Origin: Streptomyces zhaozhouensis
GTDB lineage: Bacteria; Actinomycetota; Actinomycetes; Streptomycetales; Streptomycetaceae
Length of the DNA stretch: 64,000 bases
NCBI RefSeq assembly: GCF_900230195.1
Contig: NZ_OCNE01000003.1
Location: 372,001-436,000, forward strand
Direction of reading: 5' to 3'
The notes under the pieces were generated by a model. It made no database searches and was not told where the DNA came from. It saw nothing but the letters and a program-made list of their open reading frames with translations. The translations under genes and the position numbers were made by a program. Positions 1 to 8,136 of this stretch are shown one piece after another (position 1 is the first letter of the stretch; each line of letters opens with the position of its first letter).

Positions 1-1056
1 TTCGGCGGCCGGGCCACCTTCGGCTTCGACGCCTACGGGGGCGACGGCGGCGACGGCCAGGGCCACGGCAGCCATGTCGCGGGCACGGCCGCCGGCACCG
101 CGTACGGCGTCGCCAAGAACGCCGACCTGGTCTCCGTCCGGGTGCTGGACAACAGCGGCTCGGGCACCATCGAGGCGGTGGTCGGCGGCGTCGACTGGAT
201 CACCGGCAACGCCTCGGGCCCCTCCGTGGTGAACGTGAGCCTCGGCGGCGGCGCCAACAGCACCCTGGACACGGCGGTGCGCAACTCCGTCGACGCGGGC
301 ATCACCTACGCGGTGGCCGCCGGCAACGACTACGGCGCGGACGCCTCCCTCAGCTCCCCGGCGCGCGTGGAGGAGGCGATCACGGTCGGGTCGAGCACGG
401 ACCAGGACGCGATCTCGCCGTTCTCCAACGTGGGTTCCGTGGTCGACCTGTTCGCGCCCGGCAGCGCCATCACCTCCGCGTGGAACACCGGCGACACCGC
501 CGAGAACACCATCTCCGGCACCTCCATGGCCACCCCGCACGTCGCGGGTGCCGCCGCCCTGTACCTGGGCGAGCACCCGGACGCCACCCCGGCCGAGGTC
601 GAGGAGGCACTGGTGGGCTCCGCGCTCGGCGACGTGCTCAGCGGCATCCCCGGGGACACCGCCAACCTGCTGCTGAACGTCAGCGGCGACGGCTCGGGCC
701 CCGGGGCTCCGCCGTCCGGCGAGCGGTTCGAGAGCACCGCGCCGGTGGGGATCGTGGACAACACGTCCGTGACCTCCACGCTCGACGTGGCCGGGGTCGG
801 CACGTTGACCGGCGCCTTCGAGGTGGAACTGGACATCAGCCACACCTGGGTCGGCGACCTCACCGTGGAGCTGACCGCCCCCGACGGGACGACCGACGTG
901 CTGCGCGACCGTTCGGGCGGCAGCCAGCAGGACCTGCTGGCGACCTACCGGATCCCGGGCGCGGGGGTGTCGGCGGACGGCACGTGGGTGCTGACCGTCA
1001 CGGACAACGCGAGCCGGGACGAGGGCACCCTCAACGCGTGGGCGCTTCAGTTCTGA
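1..1056 (+). CDS. subtilisin-like serine protease (S8) with C-terminal P domain, 5'-truncated
   Basis: Reading is open from base 1, so the signal peptide, propeptide and catalytic Asp lie outside the window. Visible residue 22 is the catalytic His in GHGSHVAGT, Asn109 in AAGND is the oxyanion-hole Asn, and Ser175 in SGTSMATPHVAG is the nucleophile. After a Gly/Ser-rich linker, residues about 240-351 form a P-proprotein-convertase beta domain (motifs HTWVGDLTVEL and NAWALQF). This arrangement is common in secreted Streptomyces S8A proteases: the enzyme is exported and degrades extracellular protein, and the P domain probably stabilises it or binds substrate. A hairpin follows the stop. Family assignment is certain; the substrate is unknown. 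Confidence 0.95.
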   Translation, partial: FGGRATFGFDAYGGDGGDGQGHGSHVAGTAAGTAYGVAKNADLVSVRVLDNSGSGTIEAVVGGVDWITGNASGPSVVNVSLGGGANSTLDTAVRNSVDAGITYAVAAGNDYGADASLSSPARVEEAITVGSSTDQDAISPFSNVGSVVDLFAPGSAITSAWNTGDTAENTISGTSMATPHVAGAAALYLGEHPDATPAEVEEALVGSALGDVLSGIPGDTANLLLNVSGDGSGPGAPPSGERFESTAPVGIVDNTSVTSTLDVAGVGTLTGAFEVELDISHTWVGDLTVELTAPDGTTDVLRDRSGGSQQDLLATYRIPGAGVSADGTWVLTVTDNASRDEGTLNAWALQF

Positions 1057-1106
1057 CCGCTTCGTTCATCGGAACGACCGACGGCGCCCGCTGAACGCGC
1101 AGGCGG

Positions 1107-1140
1107 CGGGGCCCGGGGCCGGCGACGGCTCGGGGCCCCG
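1107..1140 (+). terminator. GC-rich hairpin terminator after the subtilisin gene
   Basis: CGGGGCCC at 1107-1114 pairs with GGGCCCCG at 1133-1140 across an 18-nt loop, 50 bp past the stop codon. There is no T-run, as is usual for Streptomyces terminators. Confidence 0.5.
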
Positions 1141-1188
1141 CTCGCGCGTGCGGCGCGGGCCTTCCCCAGGGCCCTCGACGCTCGGGGT

Positions 1189-1284
1189 CTCCCGCGTTCA
1201 TGCCCTCCCGCGTTCAGGCTCTCCCGCGTTCAGGCTCTCCCCCGTGCACGGCCTTCCCGCGTGCACGGCCCTCCCGCGCTCAGG
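1189..1284. repeat. degenerate 16-bp tandem repeat, about six copies
   Basis: Units resembling CTCCCGCGTTCAGGCT begin near 1189, 1205, 1221, 1237, 1253 and 1270. Copies 2 and 3 are identical; later copies change GTTCAGG to GTGCACG. The array fills the gap between two convergent genes and runs into the last codons of the permease gene on the minus strand. Confidence 0.7.
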
Positions 1285-2164
1285 AGACGATGTCCTTGCG
1301 GGCGAAGTGGCGGTAGGCCAGCGCCACCAGGAGCAGCGCGTAGGCGAGCGAGACCGCGCCACCGCGCAGCATCCCGTTCCACTCCACGTCGCGTTGGAGC
1401 GCGTCCAACCAGGCGAAGAGCCAGTGGGCCGGGATCAGCTGGCGCCAGTCGCCGAGCGCGGTGATGGCGTCGAGAATGGAGCCGAGGATGGTCAGCCCGA
1501 TCGCGCCGCCCACCGCGCCCAGCGGCGCGTCCGTCACCGTGGAGAGCCAGAACGCCAGGGCGGCGGTGACCAGTTGGCCGACGAAGATCGCCGCGAGCGC
1601 GAGGGCCAGCCGGAGCGCCGCCTCGCCGCCCGGCAGGGTGCCGCCGGTCGGCAGCCGCAGCTCTCCCCAGCCGTAGGCGACGGTGCCCACGCCCAGCGCC
1701 GACAGCGGCAGCAGCACCATCGCGACGGCCGAGAACGCGAGCGCCACCAGCAGCTTCGCCGTCAGCAGCCGCCAGCGCGGCACCGGCGCGGCCAGCAGAT
1801 AGCGCAGCGAGGACCAGCCGGCCTCCGAGGCGACCGTGTCGCCGCAGAACAGCGCCACCGGCACCACCAGCAGGAAGCCGGCCGAGAGATAGAGACAGAC
1901 GGCGGCGAAGTTGGGACCGGAGGCGGTGGCGGAGTCCAGCAGTGCGGACTCCGAGTCGTCGGGCGCGCCGCCCACCGCGAAGGCGACGGCCACCAGCGGC
2001 GGGAGCAGCGCCAGCAGCAACCCCACCACCAGCGTGCGGCGCCGCCGCAACTGCCGCACGGCCTCCACGCGCAGCGGCAGCGTACGGCGCGGAACATAGC
2101 CGGGGGCGGCGGGCGGGAACGGGTCGACGGCGGGTTCGCGCTGGTCGGCCGGGGATGTGGTCAT
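1280..2164 (-). CDS. ABC-2 type transporter permease
   Basis: The 294-aa product has a hydrophilic N-terminus (MTTSPADQREP) and about six hydrophobic segments, starting with LVVGLLLALLPPLVAVAFAV and ending in an LAYALLLVALAYRHFARKD-type tail. This is the pattern of ABC-2 membrane subunits that work as dimers with a cytoplasmic ATPase. The ATG lies two bases after the stop of the upstream hydrolase/ATPase fusion gene, so the two are translationally coupled and very likely one exporter. The substrate is unknown. The direction (export) is inferred from the ABC-2 family and the absence of a binding protein. Confidence 0.88.
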   Translation of the reverse strand: MTTSPADQREPAVDPFPPAAPGYVPRRTLPLRVEAVRQLRRRRTLVVGLLLALLPPLVAVAFAVGGAPDDSESALLDSATASGPNFAAVCLYLSAGFLLVVPVALFCGDTVASEAGWSSLRYLLAAPVPRWRLLTAKLLVALAFSAVAMVLLPLSALGVGTVAYGWGELRLPTGGTLPGGEAALRLALALAAIFVGQLVTAALAFWLSTVTDAPLGAVGGAIGLTILGSILDAITALGDWRQLIPAHWLFAWLDALQRDVEWNGMLRGGAVSLAYALLLVALAYRHFARKDIVS

Positions 2165-2166
2165 GG

Positions 2167-4869
2167 TCAGGCACCGCCGATCAGGGTCAGGAAGGCGTCC
2201 TCGAGCCGGCGGTGCGGCATGACGCCGCTCACCGGGATGCCCGCGGCCACCAGCGCGGCGACCAGCGTCTCGGGTCCCGCGCCGTCGAGGCGGACCAGCA
2301 CCCCGGACTCCGTGTCGGTGGCGTCGCCGACGCCCGGCAGCGCGCGGATGGTCGCCAGCCAGGCGTCGGTCATCGGCTCGGCGGTGCTGACCAGCACGGT
2401 GTCCCCCGTGCCGACGATCTCCGCCACCGGCCCCGAGGCGACCAGCCGACCGCCGTCCATCACCACCAGATGTGTGCAGGTCTGTTCGACCTCGGCCAGC
2501 AGATGACTGGAGACGATCACGGTCCGGCCGCCCTCGGCGTAGCGGACCATGACCTCCCGCATGGCGCGGATCTGCGGCGGGTCGAGGCCGTTGGTCGGCT
2601 CGTCCAGGATCAGCAGGTCGGGAAGGCCCAACATCGCCTGGGCGATGGCCAGTCGCTGGCGCATCCCCTGGGAGTAGGTGCGCACCGGGCGGGCCAGCGC
2701 GGGCCCCAGGTCGGCGATCTCCAGCGCCTCCTCCAGCCGTGCGTCGGCGGCCGGGCGGCCGGTGGCCCGCCAGTACAGCTCCAGGTTGGCGCGGCCGGAC
2801 AGGTGCGGCAGGAAGCCGGCGCCCTCGACGAACGCGCCCACCCGGGAGAGCACCGGCGAGCCGGGTCCCACGCGGTGGCCGAAGACCGTGATCTCGCCGG
2901 CGTCGGGGGTGATCAGGCCCATCAGCATCCGCAGCGTGGTGGTCTTGCCGGCGCCGTTCGGTCCCAACAGGCCGAGGACCTGGCCGCGTTCGACGCGGAA
3001 GGAGAGGTCGCGCACCGCGTAGCGGTCGCTGTGCCTGGCGTAGCGCTTGGTCAGCCCAGTGATCGCCAGCGGTGTTCCCGCCAGCCCGGGATCGTGGGAG
3101 ACGGCGGCGCGCCGGCGCACGCGCGGCGCGACCAGCGCGACCGCCACGGCGAGCGCCCCCAGCGGCAGCCCCCACACCCACCAGGGCACCGGCGTCGCCG
3201 CGGTGGCGACGCCGGGGGCGGTCGGCAGGGTGAGCCGCAGATCGTCGAGGGCGACGGTGTAACGGGCGGTGCCGGCCGGCGAGGCGTAGCCGATGTCGGT
3301 GCTGGAGACGACCAGCCGCATCCGGTGCCCGGCCTCGAACGGGTAGTCGACGGTGGGCAGTCGGAAGGTGACCACCCGGCCCTCGGGGCCGAGGTCCTCC
3401 ACCCGCAGCGGCGCCACCAGTTGGGCGGGCAGCGACTCGCTGCCGCCGTCCGGGGCCACGTCGTAGAGCTTGCCGAAGAGCACGGCCTCGTCCGTGTCGG
3501 AGGAGACCCGCAGCCGGACGGTCGGGGAGCCGGTGACCCGGGTGGCCTCGGTCAGCGGCGGGGAGTCGAAGCGGGCGAACTGGCCGGGGAAGTCGATCGC
3601 CGGCAGGAAACCCAGCCCGGTGAACCCGCCGAGGCCGCCCAGCCCCGGCACGGTGGAGACGGCGGCCGGCGCGCCGCCCGGCGGGTTGACGAACGTCTGC
3701 GGCTCGCCGGACAGTTCGACCGTCCCGGTCTTCTCGCCGTCCAGCCCCGGGTAGGCGTCGCCCGAGGCGCCGGCGAGCAGGGTGTCGCCGTTGGTGGTGT
3801 CGAAGCCGGTGATCCGGGTGACGCGGAAGGGCGGGCCGACGTCGGCCGAGGCGTCCTCGCGCAGATGGCGGTCGAACCAGGCGGTGATCCGCTCCTCCGT
3901 GCGGCCGGACTCGGAGATACCGCCGTCGTGGCCGGCCCACAGCCACTCGACGCGCACCGGCGCGCCGTTGGCCCGCAGCGCCTCGGCCATGGCGTCGGCG
4001 TGGTCGAGCGGGAAGAGCGAGTCGTGCTGCCCCTGGAGGATCAGGGTCGGCACGTCGATCCGGTCGGCCACGGCGGCCGGGCTGCGCTCCGCGAGCAGCG
4101 CGAGCGCCTCCGGGTCGGACGCGCCGGCGACCGCCACCCGCTGGTAGAGCGCGCACAGCTCGTCGGTGAACCGGCCGCACCCGGGGTCGACGCCCGCCTC
4201 GGCCGGCAGCTCGCCGCCGATCGGGGCGGCGGCGCCCGTGGTGAAGAGGATGCCGGCCCACAGTTGCTTGAAGACCCCGTTCGGGAAGAGCGCCTCGCCG
4301 AGGTCCCAGTAGGTGACGGCCGGCGCGATCGCGTCGACCCGGTCGTCGTGACCCGCGGCCAGCAGCGCGATGGCCCCGCCGTAGGAGGCGCCGGCGATGC
4401 CGACCCGGGGGTCGCCCGGGCCGTCCTGGGCGACCTCCGCGCGTTCGCCCAGCCAGTCGACGAGCCGCGAGACGTCGGCCACCTCGCGGTCGGGGTCGTT
4501 GAGACCGATCTGGCCGGTCGACGCGCCGAAGCCGCGCGCCGACCAGGTGAGCACGGCGTAGCCGTCGGCGGCCAGCGCCTCGGCCTGCTCGCGGGTGTCG
4601 TCCTTGCTGCCGCCGAAGCCGTGGCCGAGCAGCACGGCGGGGCGGGGGGCGCCGCCGTCGGCGGACTCGGCGACGAAGTAGGAGGTGTCGATCCCGACCG
4701 TGCGCTCCGACCCCGGCTCCTCCGGCATCGTCAGCACACGGTCGACACGGCGCACGGTCGGCGCGTCGTCGGCGACGGCGAGGCCGACCGTGCCGATCCC
4801 GACCAGCAGCGCGAACGCGCCGAGGCCGGCCCAGGCCCGCCGGGTGTTCCGGGGCCAGCGGAGTCTCAT
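2167..4869 (-). CDS. membrane-anchored CocE/X-Pro-peptidase-like hydrolase fused to an ABC transporter ATPase
   Basis: A 900-aa two-part protein. Residues 12-34 form an N-terminal membrane segment. Residues about 60-340 are an alpha/beta hydrolase with nucleophile Ser162 (GASYGG), Asp283 (QGQHDS) and His314 (AGHDGG). Residues about 345-550 look like the PepX C-terminal jelly-roll of CocE/NonD and S15 hydrolases. A second membrane segment at 562-583 is followed by Arg-rich sequence, and residues 600-900 are a complete ABC ATPase: Walker A GPNGAGKTT (636-644), signature YSQGM (732-736), Walker B LLILDEP (752-758), switch His789. The topology places the hydrolase outside and the ATPase inside. 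A GAAGGGA ribosome site precedes the ATG. It is coupled to the permease downstream. The hydrolase may process what is exported or cleave an external peptide or ester; that is inference. Confidence 0.9.
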   Translation of the reverse strand: MRLRWPRNTRRAWAGLGAFALLVGIGTVGLAVADDAPTVRRVDRVLTMPEEPGSERTVGIDTSYFVAESADGGAPRPAVLLGHGFGGSKDDTREQAEALAADGYAVLTWSARGFGASTGQIGLNDPDREVADVSRLVDWLGERAEVAQDGPGDPRVGIAGASYGGAIALLAAGHDDRVDAIAPAVTYWDLGEALFPNGVFKQLWAGILFTTGAAAPIGGELPAEAGVDPGCGRFTDELCALYQRVAVAGASDPEALALLAERSPAAVADRIDVPTLILQGQHDSLFPLDHADAMAEALRANGAPVRVEWLWAGHDGGISESGRTEERITAWFDRHLREDASADVGPPFRVTRITGFDTTNGDTLLAGASGDAYPGLDGEKTGTVELSGEPQTFVNPPGGAPAAVSTVPGLGGLGGFTGLGFLPAIDFPGQFARFDSPPLTEATRVTGSPTVRLRVSSDTDEAVLFGKLYDVAPDGGSESLPAQLVAPLRVEDLGPEGRVVTFRLPTVDYPFEAGHRMRLVVSSTDIGYASPAGTARYTVALDDLRLTLPTAPGVATAATPVPWWVWGLPLGALAVAVALVAPRVRRRAAVSHDPGLAGTPLAITGLTKRYARHSDRYAVRDLSFRVERGQVLGLLGPNGAGKTTTLRMLMGLITPDAGEITVFGHRVGPGSPVLSRVGAFVEGAGFLPHLSGRANLELYWRATGRPAADARLEEALEIADLGPALARPVRTYSQGMRQRLAIAQAMLGLPDLLILDEPTNGLDPPQIRAMREVMVRYAEGGRTVIVSSHLLAEVEQTCTHLVVMDGGRLVASGPVAEIVGTGDTVLVSTAEPMTDAWLATIRALPGVGDATDTESGVLVRLDGAGPETLVAALVAAGIPVSGVMPHRRLEDAFLTLIGGA

Positions 4870-4925
4870 AACCGTCAGGGGTCCCTTCGGGCGGGCGATG
4901 ATCCACCCACGCTACCCAATGTGTT

Positions 4926-4945
4926 CACCGGGCCTTCGCCCGGTG
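4926..4945. promoter_or_regulatory. perfect 8-bp hairpin upstream of the hydrolase-ABC gene
   Basis: CACCGGGC-CTTC-GCCCGGTG is a perfect stem with a tetraloop, 57 bp upstream of the divergent minus-strand start at 4869. It could be a 5'-leader stem or an operator. The rest of 4870-5301 holds only promoter-like AT-richer sequence near 5215-5265 and no gene I can support. Confidence 0.4.
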
Positions 4946-5237
4946 GCTCCTGAGCGGCGGCGCGTCAACGCCGGTGCGCCTTCTCCCGCTTGCCGCTTTT
5001 CCCGGGGCGCGGGTTCTTTTCCGGGGTCGGTCGGGACTATTCCGCTGACGCCTTCGCGCGCCCGACGGCCGCGCGGTGTGCGGGAGTTCACACACGTCAG
5101 CGGCGGCGCGCGGGAATAGCGGCGGACGGCGGAAGGCCCACCAGCGCATTCCGTTCGGCCCCGGCGCCCCGTGGCGCGCCCGAGGGCGCCGGGGAACGTG
5201 GGCGATATCCCGATTCGACTAAAGCTTTCCCCAATTC

Positions 5238-5254
5238 GTTTACGTGTAGTAAGC
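5238..5254. promoter_or_regulatory. imperfect dyad, possible repressor operator for the MFS exporter
   Basis: GTTTAC-GTGTA-GTAAGC is a 17-bp dyad with one mismatch, about 50 bp upstream of the exporter start in a locally AT-rich stretch. The size fits TetR/MarR-type operators, but no regulator gene is adjacent. Confidence 0.35.
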
Positions 5255-5301
5255 AACTTGTCATAGGGTCGCGGGCGGAAGACACCTCATGGGGAGATCG
5301 T

Positions 5302-6891
5302 TTGACCACGCACAGCAGGGAATCCATACCTGAGCCGGCCACCGCCGCCGGCCCCGTCCAGCCGCCGGAGACCCCGGCGCCCGCGTCGACGGACATGAGC
5401 CACCCCGAGATCATGCGGGCGCTCTCCGGGCTGCTGCTCGGCATGTTCGCCGCGATCCTCTCCTCCACCATCGTCACCAACGCCCTGCCGCGCATCATCG
5501 CGGATCTCGGCGGCGGTCAGTCCGCCTTCACCTGGGTGGTCACCGCGACGCTGCTGGCGATGACCGCCTCCATGCCGCTGTGGGGCAAGCTCGCCGACCT
5601 CTTCGACAAGAAGCTGCTGATCCAGGCCGCGTTGAGCATCTATGTGATCGGCTCGATGATCGCCGGCCTCTCCCAGAACCCGGCCATGCTGATCACCGTG
5701 CGGGTGGTCCAGGGCCTGGGCGTGGGCGGGCTGATCGGGCTCTCCCAGATCATCCTCGCCGCCATGATCCCGCCGAGGCAGCGCGGCCGCTACAGCGGCT
5801 ACCTGGGCGCCACCTTCGCCGCCGCCACGGTCAGCGGGCCGCTGATCGGGGGCGTGATCACCGACACCTCCTGGCTCGGCTGGCGCTGGTGCTTCTACAT
5901 CGGCGTGCCGTTCGCCCTCGCCGCGCTGGTGGTGCTGCACCGGACGCTGAAGCTGCCCGTGACCCGGCGCCCCGGGGTGCGCATCGACTGGACCGGCGCC
6001 GGGCTGGTCAGCGCCTCCGTCTCGCTGCTGCTGATCTGGGTGACGCTGGCCGGCGACTCCTACGACTGGGCGTCCTGGCAGAGCTTCGCCATGGTGGGCG
6101 GCTCGGTGCTGCTGGCGGCCCTCTTCGTCCTGGTGGAGACCAGGGCGGCCGAGCCGATCATCCCGCTGCGGCTCTTCCGGGACCGCACCATCTCCCTCAC
6201 CTCGGCGGCCTCGCTGCTGATCGGCGTGGCGATGCTCGCCGGCACGGTCTTCTTCGCCCAGTTCTTCCAGCTGGCGCGCGGCGAGAGCGCCACCATGTCC
6301 GGCGTGATGACCATCCCCATGATCGCCGGCATGACCCTCGCCTCGACGGTCTCCGGGCGGCTGATCACCAGGACCGGCCGCTGGAAGTCCTGGCTGCTGG
6401 CCGGCGGGGTGCTGCTGACCGGCGGCTGCGCGCTGCTGGGCGTCATGCGCTACGACACGCCCTACTGGCAGATCGCCGTCTCCATGACGCTGCTGGGGCT
6501 CGGCATCGGCATGACGATGCAGAACATGGTGCTGGCGGCGCAGAACGTGGTGGCCCCCGGGGACCTGGGCGCCGCCAGCTCGATGGTGGCGTTCTTCCGC
6601 ACGTTCGGCGGCGCGGTCGGCGTCGCGGTGCTGGGCGCGCTGCTGGCCAACCGGGTGGCGGAGTACTCCAGCAGCGGGCTCGCCGAGCTGGGCGCGGCGC
6701 CGGAGGGCGGCGGGCGGATCCCGGACATGGCCGCGCTGGAGGAGCCGGTGCGGACCGTGGTCGCGAGCGCCTACGGCCATGGCGTGGCGGACGTGTTCCT
6801 GACGACGGCGCCGATCGCGTTGGGCTCGCTGCTGCTGACGGTCTTCATCCGCGAGGTCGCGCTGCGCACCCACACCGGCCCCGGCCGCTGA
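5302..6891 (+). CDS. MFS multidrug exporter, DHA2/EmrB family (14 TM)
   Basis: A TTG start at 5302 is preceded at good spacing by GGGGAG (5291-5296), giving 529 aa. ATG at 5395 (MSHPEIM) is the alternative. About 14 hydrophobic helices are present. Motif A appears in the first cytoplasmic loop (GKLADLFDKK) and the antiporter motif C region is GPLIGGVIT. This matches drug:H+ antiporters of the EmrB/QacA group, which expel toxic hydrophobic compounds from the membrane. It is monocistronic, with a strong terminator after the stop. A TetR-like operator candidate lies upstream, but no regulator neighbours it. Confidence 0.92.
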   Translation: MTTHSRESIPEPATAAGPVQPPETPAPASTDMSHPEIMRALSGLLLGMFAAILSSTIVTNALPRIIADLGGGQSAFTWVVTATLLAMTASMPLWGKLADLFDKKLLIQAALSIYVIGSMIAGLSQNPAMLITVRVVQGLGVGGLIGLSQIILAAMIPPRQRGRYSGYLGATFAAATVSGPLIGGVITDTSWLGWRWCFYIGVPFALAALVVLHRTLKLPVTRRPGVRIDWTGAGLVSASVSLLLIWVTLAGDSYDWASWQSFAMVGGSVLLAALFVLVETRAAEPIIPLRLFRDRTISLTSAASLLIGVAMLAGTVFFAQFFQLARGESATMSGVMTIPMIAGMTLASTVSGRLITRTGRWKSWLLAGGVLLTGGCALLGVMRYDTPYWQIAVSMTLLGLGIGMTMQNMVLAAQNVVAPGDLGAASSMVAFFRTFGGAVGVAVLGALLANRVAEYSSSGLAELGAAPEGGGRIPDMAALEEPVRTVVASAYGHGVADVFLTTAPIALGSLLLTVFIREVALRTHTGPGR

Positions 6892-6911
6892 CGCCACCCG
6901 CGGCACGGGTA

Positions 6912-6956
6912 AACCCCCGTCGCCCGTCCCCGAGTGCGGGGCGGGCGGCGGGGGTT
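6912..6956. terminator. bidirectional terminator between MFS exporter and wrbA
   Basis: A stem of about 19 bp begins AACCCCCG and closes with GGGGGTT around the loop GAGTGC. It sits between two convergent genes and can serve both. Confidence 0.75.
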
Positions 6957-6980
6957 CGACGCGTCGCGGGGTGCCGTCGC

Positions 6981-7589
6981 TCAGGCGGTGCGGACCGCGG
7001 CGGCGAGACGGACCACGCGCTCGGCCTGGACGCGGGCGGCGGTGAGGGCCACCTCGTCGACGGGGTTGGCGCCCTGGGCGTCGACGTGGGAGGTGCCGTA
7101 GGGGTTGCCGTCGGCGAACTTGGACGGGTCGGTGTAGCCGGGGGTCACCAGCACGCCGCCGAAGTGGTGCACCGAGTTGTAGAGCGCGAGCAGCGTGGAC
7201 TCCTGGCCGCCGTGCAGGGTGGCGGTGCCGACGAAGCCGCTGTAGACCTTGTCCGCCAGCTTGCCCTCCGCCCAGAGCCCGCCGAGGGTGTCGAGGAACT
7301 GCTTGAGCTGCGCGGCCACGTTGCCGAACCGGGTCGGGGTGCCGAAGATCACCGCGTCCGCCCAGAGGACGTCGTCGGGGGTGGCGACCGGCACGTCGGC
7401 GGTGGCCTCGGCGTGCGCGGCCCAGCGCTCGTTGGAGGCGATGGCCTCGGCCGGCGCGAGCTCGGTCACCTTGCGCACCCGCACCTCGGCGCCGGCCTTG
7501 GTCGCGGCGTCGCCCAGCTCGGTGGCGAGCCGGGAGACGGTGCCGGTCGAGGAGTAGTAGACGATGGCGACCTTGACGGGAGTGGACAT
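6981..7589 (-). CDS. wrbA: NAD(P)H:quinone oxidoreductase, WrbA family flavoprotein
   Basis: The 202-aa flavodoxin-fold protein starts at the ATG of MSTPVKVAIVYYSSTG, preceded by GGAGGTC. YYSSTGTVSRLA binds the FMN phosphate, GTPTRFGN and GTATLHGGQE flank the isoalloxazine ring, and the GNPYGTSHVDAQG segment is typical of WrbA. The enzyme is a cytoplasmic tetramer that reduces quinones by two electrons, avoiding semiquinones and oxidative stress. The length is normal. A perfect dyad lies 34-59 bp upstream of the start and probably binds a redox- or quinone-sensing repressor (inference). Confidence 0.95.
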   Translation of the reverse strand: MSTPVKVAIVYYSSTGTVSRLATELGDAATKAGAEVRVRKVTELAPAEAIASNERWAAHAEATADVPVATPDDVLWADAVIFGTPTRFGNVAAQLKQFLDTLGGLWAEGKLADKVYSGFVGTATLHGGQESTLLALYNSVHHFGGVLVTPGYTDPSKFADGNPYGTSHVDAQGANPVDEVALTAARVQAERVVRLAAAVRTA

Positions 7590-7622
7590 GGGGAGTTGAC
7601 CTCCGGATCGTGCGGGACCGAT

Positions 7623-7648
7623 ACAATGGTTGAACTCTAAACCATTGT
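7623..7648. promoter_or_regulatory. perfect inverted repeat operator upstream of wrbA
   Basis: ACAATGGTT (7623-7631) and AACCATTGT (7640-7648) are perfect complements separated by 8 bp. The AT-rich site sits in the wrbA promoter region. Size and symmetry fit a MarR/OhrR- or HxlR-type repressor site, though no such regulator is adjacent. The rest of the gap (7649-7896) shows no feature I can support. Confidence 0.6.
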
Positions 7649-7896
7649 GGCGGCCGTGCCGCCGGGTACCCCCCTGAGACATGGATCACGCGGGCCCGCC
7701 CGTGACAACGACGCGGCGCCGGCCCCGGACACGGAAAAGACCCCCACGCCGCGGCCCGGGGGTCGGAGGATGCACCCCGCCTCTGCGGACGGGTGAAGGG
7801 GGTCCTTGCTGCGCTGGTGGTCGTATCGGCTCGGCCGGGACGAGGGGTGGCCCGGTCAGGCGCGGTGTGACATGGCGCGGATGACGGGAGCGCGCG

Positions 7897-8136
7897 TCAG
7901 GCGAACAGGAAGTCCGCCTCACCGCGCTTGGCGCCGCTGATGAACGTCTCCATCTCGTGCATGGTGTAGATCAACGCCGGACCGTCCGGGTCGGTCGACT
8001 GGCGGATCGCCACCCGTCCGTCGGAGAGCTTCAGCGCCTCGACGCAGTTCCCGCCGTTGGTGCCGCTCCACGGCTTCCGCCAGCCCTCGCTGCCCAGCTC
8101 CCTGGCCGGCATTCCGTTGTATATGTGTGTGATCAT
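7897..8136 (-). CDS. DUF397 protein
   Basis: A 79-aa protein with the DUF397 pattern: WRKPWSGTNGGNCVEA near the N-terminus, VAIRQSTDPDGPALIY in the middle, and a terminal F-x-x-GA-K-GE-DFL-like segment. Its ATG overlaps the TGA of the upstream HTH gene (ATGA), so the two are translationally coupled. In Streptomyces, DUF397 proteins accompany WhiJ-like HTH proteins in many copies and are thought to modulate the partner regulator; the biochemical role is unproven. Confidence 0.9.
   Translation of the reverse strand: MITHIYNGMPARELGSEGWRKPWSGTNGGNCVEALKLSDGRVAIRQSTDPDGPALIYTMHEMETFISGAKRGEADFLFA

Noticed and set aside
1280-4906. A single 1208-codon minus-strand frame spanning both ABC genes
   Set aside because: Only its last 294 codons are real (the permease); upstream it reads the fusion gene out of frame, giving Arg-rich sequence.
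4990-5301. 104 additional N-terminal residues for the MFS exporter
   Set aside because: They lack coding bias and cover promoter-like DNA; TTG 5302 has a proper ribosome site.
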